A stretch of 64,000 nucleotides of DNA from Mariniflexile litorale (GCF_031128465.2 NZ_CP155618.1:3400501-3464500), one strand, 5' to 3'. Shown: positions 35,257 to 46,142, counted from the first letter of the stretch. The notes: generated by a model not told the origin, from the sequence alone. Numbers and translations are program-made.

Positions 35257-37218
35257 TTATTGTTTTTTAGTAATGATCGCTGTCCATCCTCCTCCAGAAG
35301 CTATTTTTGCTATTACCTTAGAATTCTTGTTAACTTCTAATATTTCCTTTTTATAATCTTCTGCAAACGCATCTACATTAACGCCGTCTTTAAATACTTC
35401 CATTTTAAATACTCCTTCATCTAAAAATGACAAATCAAGTGGTAAAACTCTAGCATCAGCATTAGTCATCCCTCCAATATACCAAGTTTCTGCTTTTCTT
35501 CGAGCCACAACAATATACTTCCCGACAGAGCCATGAAGCACTTTAGTTTCGTCCCAAGTGGTTGGGATTTGCGTTATAAAATCTACCGTTTCTTGCTCTT
35601 TGTAATAGGTTGATGGCGATTCACACATCATTTGTAATGGTGCTTCATAGACTACATACATAGCGACTTGATGAGACCGTGTGCCTAAACTCATGGGACG
35701 ATCGAAACTAATAGCAAAATTTTTAGTTTGTTTGTTAATCATAGCCCCAGGAGTAAAGTCCATTGGTCCTGCAACCATTCTGATAAAGGGTATGGTTACA
35801 TTATGTTCTGGTGTTATCTCATTACTCCATTTATTATTTTCGTTTCCTCTTACGCCTTCATAATTCATTACGTTTGGGTACATCCGTCGTAACCCTGAAG
35901 GTTTAAATGCGCCATGGAAATCGACTAATAACTCAAGTTTAGCGCATTCTCTGGCAATTTGTTCATAAGAGTTCACCATGTATTGATCATTACGTTGCAT
36001 ATAATCAATTTTAATACCTTTTGCACCCCAACTTTTGTAAGTTTCAAGAATTTGTATGAGGTTTTCATCAAGTGGTTTCCAAAGTACCCAAAGAATGATT
36101 TCTACACCTTTTTCCTTGCCATAGTCAATTAATTCTTTGATATCCATATCTGGATTAAAGTGAAGAATATCGGTGGTCGATTTTGTCCAACCTTCATCAA
36201 GTATAACATATTCAATATGGTTAGTAGCGGCAAAATCAATATAATACTTATAAGTATCGGTATTTAATCCAGCTTTAAAATCTACTCCATAAATATTGTT
36301 TGCATTGTACCAATCCCAAGCTACTTTGCCTGGTTTAATCCAATCGGTATCTTTAATAACATTAGGTTTTGCTAATTGATAGGTTAAATTACTTTCTATT
36401 AAAGTACGGTCATCATCGGTTATAATAAAAACTCTCCACGGATACTCTCTTTTACCTGTTGTTTTTGCAATATAATCGGCTTCTTTAGTAATAGTTTGTA
36501 CACGGTCTGAATTGCCATTTTTATCAATAGCTTCAAGTACATATTTAGGAAACATAGCATCCATAGTTGTATTGGCGTTTCCTCTTAAAAATAATCCAGG
36601 GTAATCATGAAGTGCTGTTTCTGTAAATAAAACTTTTCCTTTTTTTGTTGAAAATAGCACAGGTAGACTACAGAATTCATTAGATGCTATTTCAGTTAAT
36701 GATTTGTCTAAATACAAGCGTTCGTTATGCGAATACATCGATTCTTCTTGAGGAAAAAGTGAACGAGTTCCTTCGGGGAAAGTAAGAGATACTTCTTCAG
36801 AAACAACATTTCTGCTAGATTTTCCATCATCAATAAATTGGTAAGCAACGCCATCATTATAAGCTCTAAAATTTAGTTTATAGTTGCCTTTGAATGTTAG
36901 AGAAAGTTCCGTGTATTCGTCTTTAATTTCAGCGTCTTTATGTGGTACTACAGGATAAATTTTAGATGTTATATTTCTAACTGTTTCTTTTTTTATAAGA
37001 GGATTTAAACCGAAATCTGAACCTGTTAAAAAATCCATAGCAGCTTCTGCTTTTTCAATTATAATATTTCCTTTTAATGATGCTGACCATGAAATTTTAT
37101 TGGTAATAATTATCTCTATTTCAATTTGGCCATCAGGTGATTTAACTTTGTGATTTTGAGAATTTGTTTGATGGATGCTAAGCAATAAAGCAATTAACGA
37201 TAGTATTATTTTTTTCAT
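35257..37218 (-). CDS. GH97 glycosidase, retaining (alpha-galactosidase-like) subtype
   Basis: 653 aa, exported (signal peptide to about residue 20). It has the N-terminal beta-super-sandwich, then a TIM barrel beginning near WDWYNANNIYG and VILDEGW, and a C-terminal beta domain. The nucleophile position is Asp405 in KGIKIDYMQRND and the acid/base is Glu454 in MNYEGVRGNE. This Asp/Glu pattern marks the retaining subgroup (alpha-galactosidase and beta-L-arabinopyranosidase activities are known) rather than the inverting SusB type. Beside GH42, GH43 and arabinofuranosidase genes, it probably removes terminal galactose or arabinopyranose. Confidence 0.9.
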   Translation of the reverse strand: MKKIILSLIALLLSIHQTNSQNHKVKSPDGQIEIEIIITNKISWSASLKGNIIIEKAEAAMDFLTGSDFGLNPLIKKETVRNITSKIYPVVPHKDAEIKDEYTELSLTFKGNYKLNFRAYNDGVAYQFIDDGKSSRNVVSEEVSLTFPEGTRSLFPQEESMYSHNERLYLDKSLTEIASNEFCSLPVLFSTKKGKVLFTETALHDYPGLFLRGNANTTMDAMFPKYVLEAIDKNGNSDRVQTITKEADYIAKTTGKREYPWRVFIITDDDRTLIESNLTYQLAKPNVIKDTDWIKPGKVAWDWYNANNIYGVDFKAGLNTDTYKYYIDFAATNHIEYVILDEGWTKSTTDILHFNPDMDIKELIDYGKEKGVEIILWVLWKPLDENLIQILETYKSWGAKGIKIDYMQRNDQYMVNSYEQIARECAKLELLVDFHGAFKPSGLRRMYPNVMNYEGVRGNENNKWSNEITPEHNVTIPFIRMVAGPMDFTPGAMINKQTKNFAISFDRPMSLGTRSHQVAMYVVYEAPLQMMCESPSTYYKEQETVDFITQIPTTWDETKVLHGSVGKYIVVARRKAETWYIGGMTNADARVLPLDLSFLDEGVFKMEVFKDGVNVDAFAEDYKKEILEVNKNSKVIAKIASGGGWTAIITKKQ

Positions 37219-37390
37219 TTTAGAAATGATTTAATTATTTTTTAACTTAAGGATATGGTAATCTCCTCTAGAATTCATTCTATCTTGAAGCCATATTTTA
37301 CTCTGTTTTTTGAGAGTTAAATGCCTATGTGTAAAAACAACTATTTTAATATTTATATAATAGGATTCACTATATTTCTTACAATCACAA

Positions 37391-39544
37391 TTATTTAAAA
37401 TTATCCGTGCTTTTTTTAGGGGTTGTGTTTTTTATTACATTTAAAATCTCTTTATCCGTTATTGCATAATCATACATTTGTATTGATGCCATGAATCCAG
37501 AAAAGTGTTCTCCAACATCCGAAGATCCAATAATTATTTTAGCATTATCAATGGCAGAAGAGAGTAGCATATTTTGAGAATTATCTAGAACACCATCTAC
37601 ATAAATTTTTTCGACGACGCCATCAAAAGTTAAAGCGATATGATGCCATTTGTTTGCTTCTGGAAGTTTATTGTATCTCATATCGAAATGTCCATCCAAA
37701 TGTGGTGCAGCACCATAATGCCCACTGTTGTAAGCCAAGGCATTATATGAATTGGCTAAATTAAATTCATGTCTGTCACACCATGATACTAAAATTTCTC
37801 CTTCTTTTGCAACTTCTGGATTTTTTACCCACGTAGAAATGGTGTAAGATCCATTCCAGCCCAAAGTTTTAGGAACCGGTTGGTTTAATACTAAAGCACC
37901 TTTAGAAAACTTAATGGCTTTTATTCCTTCATTATCTACCTCTAAAGTAACATCTCCTTTTTTTGTAAATATTCCTCCTATAGAACCTTTGTTTTTAATT
38001 GTTGATATGGATTCTTCTTTTGAAATATCGGACAAATTAAGATTAACTAACATTTCTTTTTTACTTCTAAGAGCAGGTGAATTATTAGATTTCTTATTTT
38101 TAAGTTGTAAAGGAATATCGAATAAGGAACTATATACTTTAATATTCCAAACAGCAGTATAAAGCCCCACTTTTTCAGTTGCTAAAACTGTTAGTTTAAG
38201 GTAACGGGCAGACACATCATTATCGTCAATCATAGGGCTGCCTGATGTTTGATTATTTGATTTGTCAGAATACATTTTCCAGTTTTCACCTTCCTTAGAA
38301 TATTCTAAAGTATATTGGTAATAGTAACTAGCAAATTCAAATTGAGTCATTACTCTTTTTATTTTCTGTACAGATCCTAAATCAATTATTAAATTTTGTG
38401 GAAACGAATTATTTCCAGCTTTCCACATGGTTGCATTGTTATTATCGGTTGCATAAGAAGGTTTGTATTCATAATCGTGTTCTAATGAATTTAAATGATA
38501 ATATGAAGAAGCCGTTGTGTTTGTATTAAAGGCAAGATCTTTAGGTACGTTTGATTTAATAATATTTTCTATCCCACGATTTGTAGGAACTACTGTTTTT
38601 ATGGTAGAATCATTTTCAAAAACCATTTTGTCAATACACACTTGTCTAGCAAGACCGCCTCGAGTCATTGGGTAATCGTGCTTATGGTAAGCCATGTAAT
38701 AATCGTCTCCTTCTTGTAAAACCGAATGATGTCCTGGTCCGTGTGTAGATTGGTCTTCATTGGTACTTAATATTGGATTGTTAGCACCTTCTGTAAAAGG
38801 TCCATACGGGGTATCTGCGTACGAGTATCTAACTTTATAGGTTTCATCATGGCAAGAATCGCCAGAGTACATGAGTATATATTTATCACCTTTCTTCATC
38901 ATATAAGCGGCTTCAAAAGGTTTAGGGGTTTGCTCTAAAGGAATGTTTGTAGAGTTAACCATATCTTTCATAGTATCAGTATTTAGTTCTCCAACAGCAT
39001 AACCACCATTGTAATGTACCCAAGTACCCCAATACGCATAAACTTTTCCATCGGTATCTGTAAAAAACTGAGCATCTAATGAAGGAAATCCTTTTCTTGG
39101 ATAGTTATGAGCCATAATAGGTGTGTCGTCTTCATTCAACTTTATCCATGGACCAATGGGAGTATCAGATACATAACCATAAATATTGCATCCTGCTTGA
39201 CAATTTCCAAAATATAAATAGTATTTACCATCTTTTCCTTCTACAATATCTGGTGCCCAAAAATTTCTAAGATTTACAGAAGATAATGAAGGGATCTCCA
39301 TAGTATAATTATACCAATTTTGTAAATCTTTGCTGTACCATACTGTTGGAGCCCCTGATGCTAGCATTTCATTATCGGTAGTCGCGTAGATATAATAAAT
39401 ATTTCCAAATTTTTTAATTGTTGGGTCGGCATAGTATCCAGGTAATATTGGATTTCCTGTTTTAGGAGCATTCGAATTTGCCTTTTTTTGAGCGAATATG
39501 TTTAGTGTAACAATAAGTGCAAAAAATATATATTGTTTTTTCAT
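37391..39544 (-). CDS. GH43 glycosidase with F5/8-type and LamG-like modules
   Basis: 717 aa, exported. The five-blade propeller (about 28-320) carries the three GH43 acids: Asp40 (YYADPT), Asp157 (PSLDAQFF) and Glu211 (KPFEAAYMM). A discoidin/F5-8 type C module follows at about 335-480 (LIIDLGSVQKIKRV, ARYLKLTVLAT), then a concanavalin-like LamG module at about 520-710 (GSYTISTWVKNPE, NKWHHIALTFDG). GH43 includes arabinofuranosidases, exo-galactanases and xylosidases; the neighbours favour arabinose or galactose. A 172-base gap without visible elements separates it from GH97. Confidence 0.9.
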   Translation of the reverse strand: MKKQYIFFALIVTLNIFAQKKANSNAPKTGNPILPGYYADPTIKKFGNIYYIYATTDNEMLASGAPTVWYSKDLQNWYNYTMEIPSLSSVNLRNFWAPDIVEGKDGKYYLYFGNCQAGCNIYGYVSDTPIGPWIKLNEDDTPIMAHNYPRKGFPSLDAQFFTDTDGKVYAYWGTWVHYNGGYAVGELNTDTMKDMVNSTNIPLEQTPKPFEAAYMMKKGDKYILMYSGDSCHDETYKVRYSYADTPYGPFTEGANNPILSTNEDQSTHGPGHHSVLQEGDDYYMAYHKHDYPMTRGGLARQVCIDKMVFENDSTIKTVVPTNRGIENIIKSNVPKDLAFNTNTTASSYYHLNSLEHDYEYKPSYATDNNNATMWKAGNNSFPQNLIIDLGSVQKIKRVMTQFEFASYYYQYTLEYSKEGENWKMYSDKSNNQTSGSPMIDDNDVSARYLKLTVLATEKVGLYTAVWNIKVYSSLFDIPLQLKNKKSNNSPALRSKKEMLVNLNLSDISKEESISTIKNKGSIGGIFTKKGDVTLEVDNEGIKAIKFSKGALVLNQPVPKTLGWNGSYTISTWVKNPEVAKEGEILVSWCDRHEFNLANSYNALAYNSGHYGAAPHLDGHFDMRYNKLPEANKWHHIALTFDGVVEKIYVDGVLDNSQNMLLSSAIDNAKIIIGSSDVGEHFSGFMASIQMYDYAITDKEILNVIKNTTPKKSTDNFK

Positions 39545-39550
39545 TTGTAT

Positions 39551-41653
39551 TTAATATTTCCAAATAAGTACGCCTGCTGTTTCTATTGATTTAGTACCAA
39601 TAATAACTTTTGCGCTTTTTGGTAAATTAATATTATACACTTTATCAGAATAATTAACAGCTATACCAAACCCATCCCGATAATCAACCATAACACCCTC
39701 AGGATAATCTTCTACTAGAATATTTTGTTGTTCATATAATTTTTTTAAAACTTGCTTTTCAAGATCACCATTTTTAGAATCTAAGCCTATATAGGTTACG
39801 GTACCTTTTCCCAATTTACGAGAAACAATGGCCGAAGTACCTTCATAAAAATCGCCTTGATATGTTCCCCATGTTTCAGTTTCTTTATTGGGTTTTAATA
39901 AATCACCCCAGCTAGTCCACTCAAATTCCTGATTGTTAAACTTCACTTTACTAATTGATTGTGGCATTGGTAAATCGTACGATTCAATTTTAGAACCTAT
40001 CAAATCCCACATAGGTTCATAAAAATTAGCTTCCCAAAGATGTCCTTTTCTATTTTGAATTCCAGAACGACAACTCAATACTAAGTTTCCTCCATTTTTG
40101 GCATAATCAGTAAGTTTATCTATCATTTGTTTATCTATCATTTGATAAGCAGGGACGATTAAAACAGGATAATTTGAAAAATTAGTAGTGTCTCGAACAA
40201 AATCTACTGGAGCTCCAAAAGATTTTGTTGCTTTATAATATTTCAAGAAATGCTCCATGGTATTCCATTCCCGAGTTTGTTTATTCAAATCAATACCCAT
40301 CACATTATCAGGATTAAATAATATTCCTGTTTTGCGTTCTAAATATGATTTAGGTAGGGTTGCTTTGGCATTATATTGTTTACGCAATGTATTTATTTCT
40401 TTCATAAACGCACTAAATTCGGCTCCTCCTACAGTTGGGCTTACACCATCTGTTCCTACAATACCGTAATGGAACTGCTCGTAACCATATAAAGGGGCAC
40501 GATATCGATATGTACAAGTAAATTTACTACCACCTGCAAATACGTGCCACAACCACATGCGTACGGCCCCTGGTAATGGTTGAGGATTTATACTACCCCA
40601 ATTAACCTGTCCTGGTTGCAATTCCATACAACCATACATACCTTTTAAGGGGCGAAAAAAATCGTTAGACATACCAATACTCGTATAATCACCAACACGG
40701 TATCCTTTTGGACCTACTCCAAGGCTTCTTCCGTACACAACATAACGTGTATACGAATCAAAATCTAACTCTTTACTCATTCCTACAAAGCTCTCGCTAT
40801 AGTTAGACCTATAATTAGCAGTAATCCATTGATCTTTGGTTATATGTTTACGTATTTCCAAGGCTTGAGCATCAAGAAAAGAGGCTGTTTCTTGATCACA
40901 AAACCGGTAATGATCTAACTGAGAATGTAAATTCATACCCCACATATTATGTAACGGAATATTAATTTGGTCAAAACTGCTATAAGTCCCACTCCAAAAA
41001 CTATTCCCCCAAGCTTCATTTAAAACATCAATAGTTTTATATTTTTCTTTTAACCAATCGCGGTAACGTTGCAGTGCATCTGCTCCATAATCAAAAGAAC
41101 GGTTTGGTTCATTATCAACCTGCCAACCTATGACACGTTCATCATTACCATATCTTTTAGCTAATTGTTCTATCATTTTCATTGAATATGAGCGATAATA
41201 GTTGCTCGAAAATGAAGCATGTTGCCTAGAACCATGATCTGATTTAGATCCATCTGCATAGGTAATAAGGATGTCGGGATGCTTTCTAGCTAACCATACA
41301 GGTGGTGTCGCTGTAGATGTGCACATAATAACTTTCAACTTGTATTTAGCTGCAATGTCTAAAGCTGTATCGAGCCATTTAAAATCATAAACCCCTTCTT
41401 CTGGCTCTAGTTCTGCCCATGCAAATTCAGCAAAATGGGTAAATTCAAAACCCATGTCGGCTATTTTTTTTAAGTCACGATCCCATTGAGTTGGATCCCA
41501 ATGTTCAGGGTAATAATATACTCCTGTAGTTGTAAGGTCTTTTTTAGGAAAATACTTTTCGAAATTTTGCGCAAAAGTATTTACATGAATAAGCATTGCA
41601 AAAAAAGCAATGGTCATTTTCGTAAATAAGTAGTTTATAAATTCTTGTTTCAT
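39551..41653 (-). CDS. GH42 beta-galactosidase
   Basis: 700 aa with a signal peptide, which is unusual since many GH42 enzymes are cytoplasmic. The start of the TIM barrel is GVYYYPEHWDPTQW; the acid/base is Glu182 in GWQVDNEPN, and the nucleophile is Glu344 in MELQPGQVNWG. A beta-galactosidase trimerisation-like domain and a small beta domain follow (about 410-700). It hydrolyses terminal beta-galactosyl residues of galactooligosaccharides, including those from arabinogalactan. It lies 6 bases from both the DUF5695-like and GH43 genes, so the three are clearly co-transcribed. Confidence 0.92.
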   Translation of the reverse strand: MKQEFINYLFTKMTIAFFAMLIHVNTFAQNFEKYFPKKDLTTTGVYYYPEHWDPTQWDRDLKKIADMGFEFTHFAEFAWAELEPEEGVYDFKWLDTALDIAAKYKLKVIMCTSTATPPVWLARKHPDILITYADGSKSDHGSRQHASFSSNYYRSYSMKMIEQLAKRYGNDERVIGWQVDNEPNRSFDYGADALQRYRDWLKEKYKTIDVLNEAWGNSFWSGTYSSFDQINIPLHNMWGMNLHSQLDHYRFCDQETASFLDAQALEIRKHITKDQWITANYRSNYSESFVGMSKELDFDSYTRYVVYGRSLGVGPKGYRVGDYTSIGMSNDFFRPLKGMYGCMELQPGQVNWGSINPQPLPGAVRMWLWHVFAGGSKFTCTYRYRAPLYGYEQFHYGIVGTDGVSPTVGGAEFSAFMKEINTLRKQYNAKATLPKSYLERKTGILFNPDNVMGIDLNKQTREWNTMEHFLKYYKATKSFGAPVDFVRDTTNFSNYPVLIVPAYQMIDKQMIDKLTDYAKNGGNLVLSCRSGIQNRKGHLWEANFYEPMWDLIGSKIESYDLPMPQSISKVKFNNQEFEWTSWGDLLKPNKETETWGTYQGDFYEGTSAIVSRKLGKGTVTYIGLDSKNGDLEKQVLKKLYEQQNILVEDYPEGVMVDYRDGFGIAVNYSDKVYNINLPKSAKVIIGTKSIETAGVLIWKY

Positions 41654-41659
41654 TTTTTG

Positions 41660-44347
41660 TTATAATATAATTTGAATACTCTTTTTTTGTAATGGAATTT
41701 CAAAAGCACCTCTAACTTTCGTATAAGGTAGTTCTACATCATTATTTATCCTTAAATAAGCATTTGGTGTAAACTCATTTTTGCTATTTAAAGTAATCTC
41801 TATAACATCTGTTTTTGTATTGTAAGTAACCTTTTTAAAAGTACCAGCATCTAATGTTAACCATAATTTTTTAGGAGCTATAAATACTTTTGATTTTGCC
41901 GCAGTAGTTAATTCAACTTCAACAACATCACCTTTAGTTGTTATATTACCTCCAAAAGCTAACCACCCTAAGTCGTCTTCTTTTGTAAGGTAAGTAGCAG
42001 TATTAACTGCATAACCGTAAAACCCAGAGCCATAATCACCAGATAAATAATCTATTCTCAATTCAGTAGGATAAGAGTGGAAAGCCGCAGGGCCAAATCC
42101 ATCTTCAGTAATGTTAGATATACCTCCTAAAAGTCCCCCATAACCAACTTTAAGTAAGTATAAATTATTTGGTCTATTCCTATATTGTTTTAGGACAGGT
42201 ATTGCGTTTAATGAAGATCCATAGTGATGAATTTGACGTTCTACTCTCGATAATTTACCTCCATATAAGAAATCCCAATACCTACGGGCATTGCCATTAT
42301 AAGCCCAATGGGGCATTGTTGGCATATAAGCTAAAATAGCATTTAGTGTTACATTTGCTTTGCGATGATATCCAAAATAATCTGACCACATATAGACTTC
42401 TTCTTGACCAGTAGAATCCCAAGGCATTTCGCTACCAAAAGGATAATCTAATGCTTTCCAATGATCTGTTCTTTCTTTCATACGAGCTTCTAAGTCAGTA
42501 GCCATATCTTCAAAATTTTCGATTTGTAAATCTTGTAAGATGAATAAAAACACCGACCCTTCCATTTGTCCAAATTGAGCATAATATGGTGCCTTCTCTA
42601 CCATTGCAATGGTCGTATTGTAAGCCTGTTTTAAGTACCAATCCCAAGGTTTACTATCTACCAACCCTTCGTGATATCTTGCCAAGCGATACATAGTCCA
42701 ATAAGCAGCTGCAACGTGAGGGTAATTATAAGATCTGCCAGGATCATTAGCGTGTTCGTGATTCCAAGCTGTCCACGACTTATATTTTATATCATCGCTA
42801 TAAGTTCCTTTAGGCAAAGAGTCTGGTTCATAGTAAAACACACTTTTTTTAACGCCATATTTATTTTTGCCTTCTTTGTATTGAATAACACCCCAAAGTG
42901 TACTATCAACAAACTGTTGAAGTTTTTTAATTTCTTCTTTATCTGGTTGAATTAATTGTTTCATAATGGCAGCCAACCAACCGCCAGCTCCACCTTCATC
43001 ACTTAAACCGCTAATCCATGATCTACTGTCTTTTGTTACTTGTTTTTTGGTTTCATAATCATAACTAATTACAGATGGGTTTCTGTGAAATGGATCGTTA
43101 GGTTCATCGAACCATTGTTCTGTGGTTAAAAAGTGACCAAAATCTTTTACAACTTCACTTTCTGATTTGATAATCTTATAGTTAATAGTTTGGGTAACTC
43201 CATTTTTATAATTAATTGTTAACCTAGAGCGGCCCCATTTTTTTCCATGAACCGTATATTTTTTTATTCCTTTATCTGTTTTTTCAGCTTCTTTTATTTG
43301 AATACTTCCTTTTGGTTCTATTGCAAATGAACTTACATCACTTTTATAGTTTAAGAATAATTGTGATGTAATATCTAAGGGAATTACATAACCTGGGATA
43401 CTTGTAGCTATGGGTTGTTCTTCTTTTTCTAGTGTTTTTTGAATGTCTTCAATACCTTCTGAAAGCACAAACTTTAATGAAAAGTTTTTTGTCTCATTTA
43501 TCTTTAAAATAAGGGACGTAGGTTCATTCCATTGGTTGGCTTCTTTCCATTCATTTTCAGCATAAGCTTTACTATAAACCATCCATTCATGAAACCCTTC
43601 AAAAACGATACTTCTAGGGGTGGGATCGTCTAATAATGGGCGGTAGGCTTCAAAAGGCATATTTTCTTTAGGTAATACTAAAAGGGCAGAGCCTCGACCA
43701 CTTAATCGCTTTACTTCTAAATACCCAGCATCCAAACCAATATATGGATCGAAAAATACATTTTGAGCATGTGTTTCGTTAAGTGATTTTCCTTCTAGAA
43801 TATTATTAAAAATCATGGGAATACCTAAAGCACCTATTTCTATATTGTTTTCCGATTTATTTGTTATTTCAAATCGCATAACTAATTGGTCATTATCTGT
43901 TTCGTAATAACGTTTTATAGTAACAGGAATATCACTTGGCAATGTATTAGTTAAATCTGCACCTGCAATAACAGATCCTGATGTTTCTATAGCTGTAACA
44001 GCAGCACGTTTATCTGCAGTTGAAAAGCTTTTCCAATCGGAGTTGCCTTCTTTAATTCTTAAATTAATGTCACCTAAATGGTATAAACCATCTTTGTCTC
44101 TAATTTCTAATCGATCGCTTGGAGTAAAATCGAAATTTAAATTTTTTATAGGTTTTAAACCCGCAACTGTTTGAGATGCTTTTACGAGCTTTAATTGAAA
44201 ATTAGGGGTGTTAAATTTTTGGTAAACATCTGCAATTCCTAGTGTTGGTTTTTTATCTTCCAATTTGCTCCAATACCCTTGAGCTTGAATACTTATAACT
44301 GTAGTTAAAAATAATACGAGGCTAAATCTATATTTTAAATTTTTCAT
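41660..44347 (-). CDS. DUF5695-like exported protein, putative six-hairpin glycosidase
   Basis: 895 aa with signal peptide (cleavage near IQAQ-G). The N-terminal half is beta-rich, with MRFEITNKSENNIEIGALGI resembling glycosidase-associated super-sandwiches. The C-terminal half (about 420-790) is helical, with WISGLSDEGGAGGWLAAIM, WTAWNHEHANDPGRSYNYP and EMPWDSTGQEEVYMWSDYFG, suggesting an (alpha/alpha)6 barrel with acidic residues. I associate it with DUF5695 but with modest certainty, and no numbered GH family can be given. It sits between DUF885 (18 bases) and GH42 (6 bases), so it probably acts on the same glycan. Confidence 0.6.
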   Translation of the reverse strand: MKNLKYRFSLVLFLTTVISIQAQGYWSKLEDKKPTLGIADVYQKFNTPNFQLKLVKASQTVAGLKPIKNLNFDFTPSDRLEIRDKDGLYHLGDINLRIKEGNSDWKSFSTADKRAAVTAIETSGSVIAGADLTNTLPSDIPVTIKRYYETDNDQLVMRFEITNKSENNIEIGALGIPMIFNNILEGKSLNETHAQNVFFDPYIGLDAGYLEVKRLSGRGSALLVLPKENMPFEAYRPLLDDPTPRSIVFEGFHEWMVYSKAYAENEWKEANQWNEPTSLILKINETKNFSLKFVLSEGIEDIQKTLEKEEQPIATSIPGYVIPLDITSQLFLNYKSDVSSFAIEPKGSIQIKEAEKTDKGIKKYTVHGKKWGRSRLTINYKNGVTQTINYKIIKSESEVVKDFGHFLTTEQWFDEPNDPFHRNPSVISYDYETKKQVTKDSRSWISGLSDEGGAGGWLAAIMKQLIQPDKEEIKKLQQFVDSTLWGVIQYKEGKNKYGVKKSVFYYEPDSLPKGTYSDDIKYKSWTAWNHEHANDPGRSYNYPHVAAAYWTMYRLARYHEGLVDSKPWDWYLKQAYNTTIAMVEKAPYYAQFGQMEGSVFLFILQDLQIENFEDMATDLEARMKERTDHWKALDYPFGSEMPWDSTGQEEVYMWSDYFGYHRKANVTLNAILAYMPTMPHWAYNGNARRYWDFLYGGKLSRVERQIHHYGSSLNAIPVLKQYRNRPNNLYLLKVGYGGLLGGISNITEDGFGPAAFHSYPTELRIDYLSGDYGSGFYGYAVNTATYLTKEDDLGWLAFGGNITTKGDVVEVELTTAAKSKVFIAPKKLWLTLDAGTFKKVTYNTKTDVIEITLNSKNEFTPNAYLRINNDVELPYTKVRGAFEIPLQKKSIQIIL

Positions 44348-44365
44348 AATTATCTGATTTAGTAT

Positions 44366-46072
44366 TTATTTGAATTCTGTCGAGAATTTCCAATTAGTTT
44401 TAAAGTTTTCTTTCAAAGGAAGCTCTTGTATTAAACTTCTTAGTAACTCAACAGGCATCATATTTTCTTGTAAAACGCGATCATGAAATTGTTTTTCTGT
44501 CCAACCTTTTTTTAGCATTTCATTACGTAAGGCATAAAACTGTAACCCCCCTGTCATGTAAGCCATTTGGTATAGAGGAGGTGTGTAACTTGTGGCGAAA
44601 GAGCGCCTTACTTCAGCCTCTGCATTAGCATATTCATGTCCAACTTCGTTTACAAGCATATCGATACACTGTTGGGGTGTCATGTCTCCTAAATGGTATT
44701 TTAAAGAAAAGATAATTCGAGCGCATCTGTGAATTCTCCAAAACAACATGCCTAACTTTTGTTCTGGTGTTTGTGGAAACTCTTTATTCCATAAATTTAT
44801 TTCCCAATATAGTGCCCAACCTTCCATCCAGAAAGGAGTATCAAATGCTCGACGGTAACTTTTATTACGAGCATTCATGAAGAATTGTAGATTATGTCCT
44901 GGTAATAATTCATGTTGAACTGTTGCTCTAGAAAAGTTAGGGTTATTACCCCGCATGCTCATTAATTTATCGTCTTCACTCATGTCTTGAGTTGGATAAG
45001 AAATACTAATTTCCCATCCACCTGTAAAAAACGGATTTACTTTTTGACGCTCAGGCGTCATCATAATCATACCCCAAGTTTCTTTTGCCATTTCTGGGAA
45101 TGTAATTAAGTCACGTTCTTCAATAAATTCGACCGATTGATTATAAAGATCTGTGATAGCTTGAGGCTGTTCTCCAGCAGCAACATACGTGTTTTTTACA
45201 TGTTCTAAGGCAGCTTTCCAGTTAGTTCCATAACCTAATTCTTTTGATGCTTTTATCATTTCTTCCTTACACCAATTAAACTGACTTTCGGCTGTTTTGA
45301 TTAGTTGCTCAGGTGTGTATGGGATGAATTCAAAATTTAAACTTTCTATTAAAGCATCTTTTCCAATTGGTTTTCCAATAATACCGCTACCATCATCTTT
45401 AATACTTGTTTTTGAGTAGTTGCTATTAAGCAAATTAGCATAATCTAATAACTTTGTAGATAGTTCTTCGAATGGTTTTTGAACCCACCATGTAAATTCT
45501 GGATCATAACTGTAATAAAATGAATAGGCTTCTTTAAGTGATTTCTGAAAAGATGAAATTACTTTAGAAGCCTTTTCTGCCATTAACCAATCTTTAAAAG
45601 GTTTTTCATTAAGTGTTTTTATTTCAGTATCAATTTGCGCAGTAGCATTGTGTAAAATTTTGGCTAATGTTTGTGCATCTGGTTTTTTACCACGTCTTCT
45701 TTCTTGAATAAAAGGAAATATATCTTTAGCAAAATCTGATATATTGACAACTTCTTTAAATGCTTTATAATCTAAATTAAAAAAATAAGTTTCTTTTTCT
45801 ATTAAGTTTTTTAGCAGGAGATAGTCTACTTTTTCTTGTTGATTTAAATCATCAAAATCTATTGCTGTGACTTTCTTTTCCCAATTAGTGTATAAGGTTG
45901 TAAACCGTTGATAGTATTCTTGTGATTCGTTGTTGGTGTAAAATTTATTTAAAGCACGTTTGTCTGCAGAATATGAATTTACTAAGTCTATTAGATTGCT
46001 TTGAGCAGTTAACATCATGGTTGAAAAGAATGTAATTAAAAAAATATATGTTTTTAAAGTTTTATAGTTCAT
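44366..46072 (-). CDS. DUF885 family exported metallopeptidase-like protein
   Basis: 568 aa with signal peptide (LITFFSTMMLTAQ). The zinc site is HELLPGH at 387-393, with Glu417 in MEGWALYWE as likely third ligand, the pattern of DUF885 proteins, which share the helical M3/M32-like peptidase fold. The family is usually exported and poorly characterised. Placed between an arabinofuranosidase-type gene and glycosidase genes, it probably trims peptides or glycopeptides rather than polysaccharide. No substrate can be deduced. Confidence 0.82.
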   Translation of the reverse strand: MNYKTLKTYIFLITFFSTMMLTAQSNLIDLVNSYSADKRALNKFYTNNESQEYYQRFTTLYTNWEKKVTAIDFDDLNQQEKVDYLLLKNLIEKETYFFNLDYKAFKEVVNISDFAKDIFPFIQERRRGKKPDAQTLAKILHNATAQIDTEIKTLNEKPFKDWLMAEKASKVISSFQKSLKEAYSFYYSYDPEFTWWVQKPFEELSTKLLDYANLLNSNYSKTSIKDDGSGIIGKPIGKDALIESLNFEFIPYTPEQLIKTAESQFNWCKEEMIKASKELGYGTNWKAALEHVKNTYVAAGEQPQAITDLYNQSVEFIEERDLITFPEMAKETWGMIMMTPERQKVNPFFTGGWEISISYPTQDMSEDDKLMSMRGNNPNFSRATVQHELLPGHNLQFFMNARNKSYRRAFDTPFWMEGWALYWEINLWNKEFPQTPEQKLGMLFWRIHRCARIIFSLKYHLGDMTPQQCIDMLVNEVGHEYANAEAEVRRSFATSYTPPLYQMAYMTGGLQFYALRNEMLKKGWTEKQFHDRVLQENMMPVELLRSLIQELPLKENFKTNWKFSTEFK

Positions 46073-46142
46073 AACTTATGCTTTTGGTATGCTTTAAATT
46101 GTTACTAATTGGTTATTATTTCCAATACTCTAATTTTTTAAA

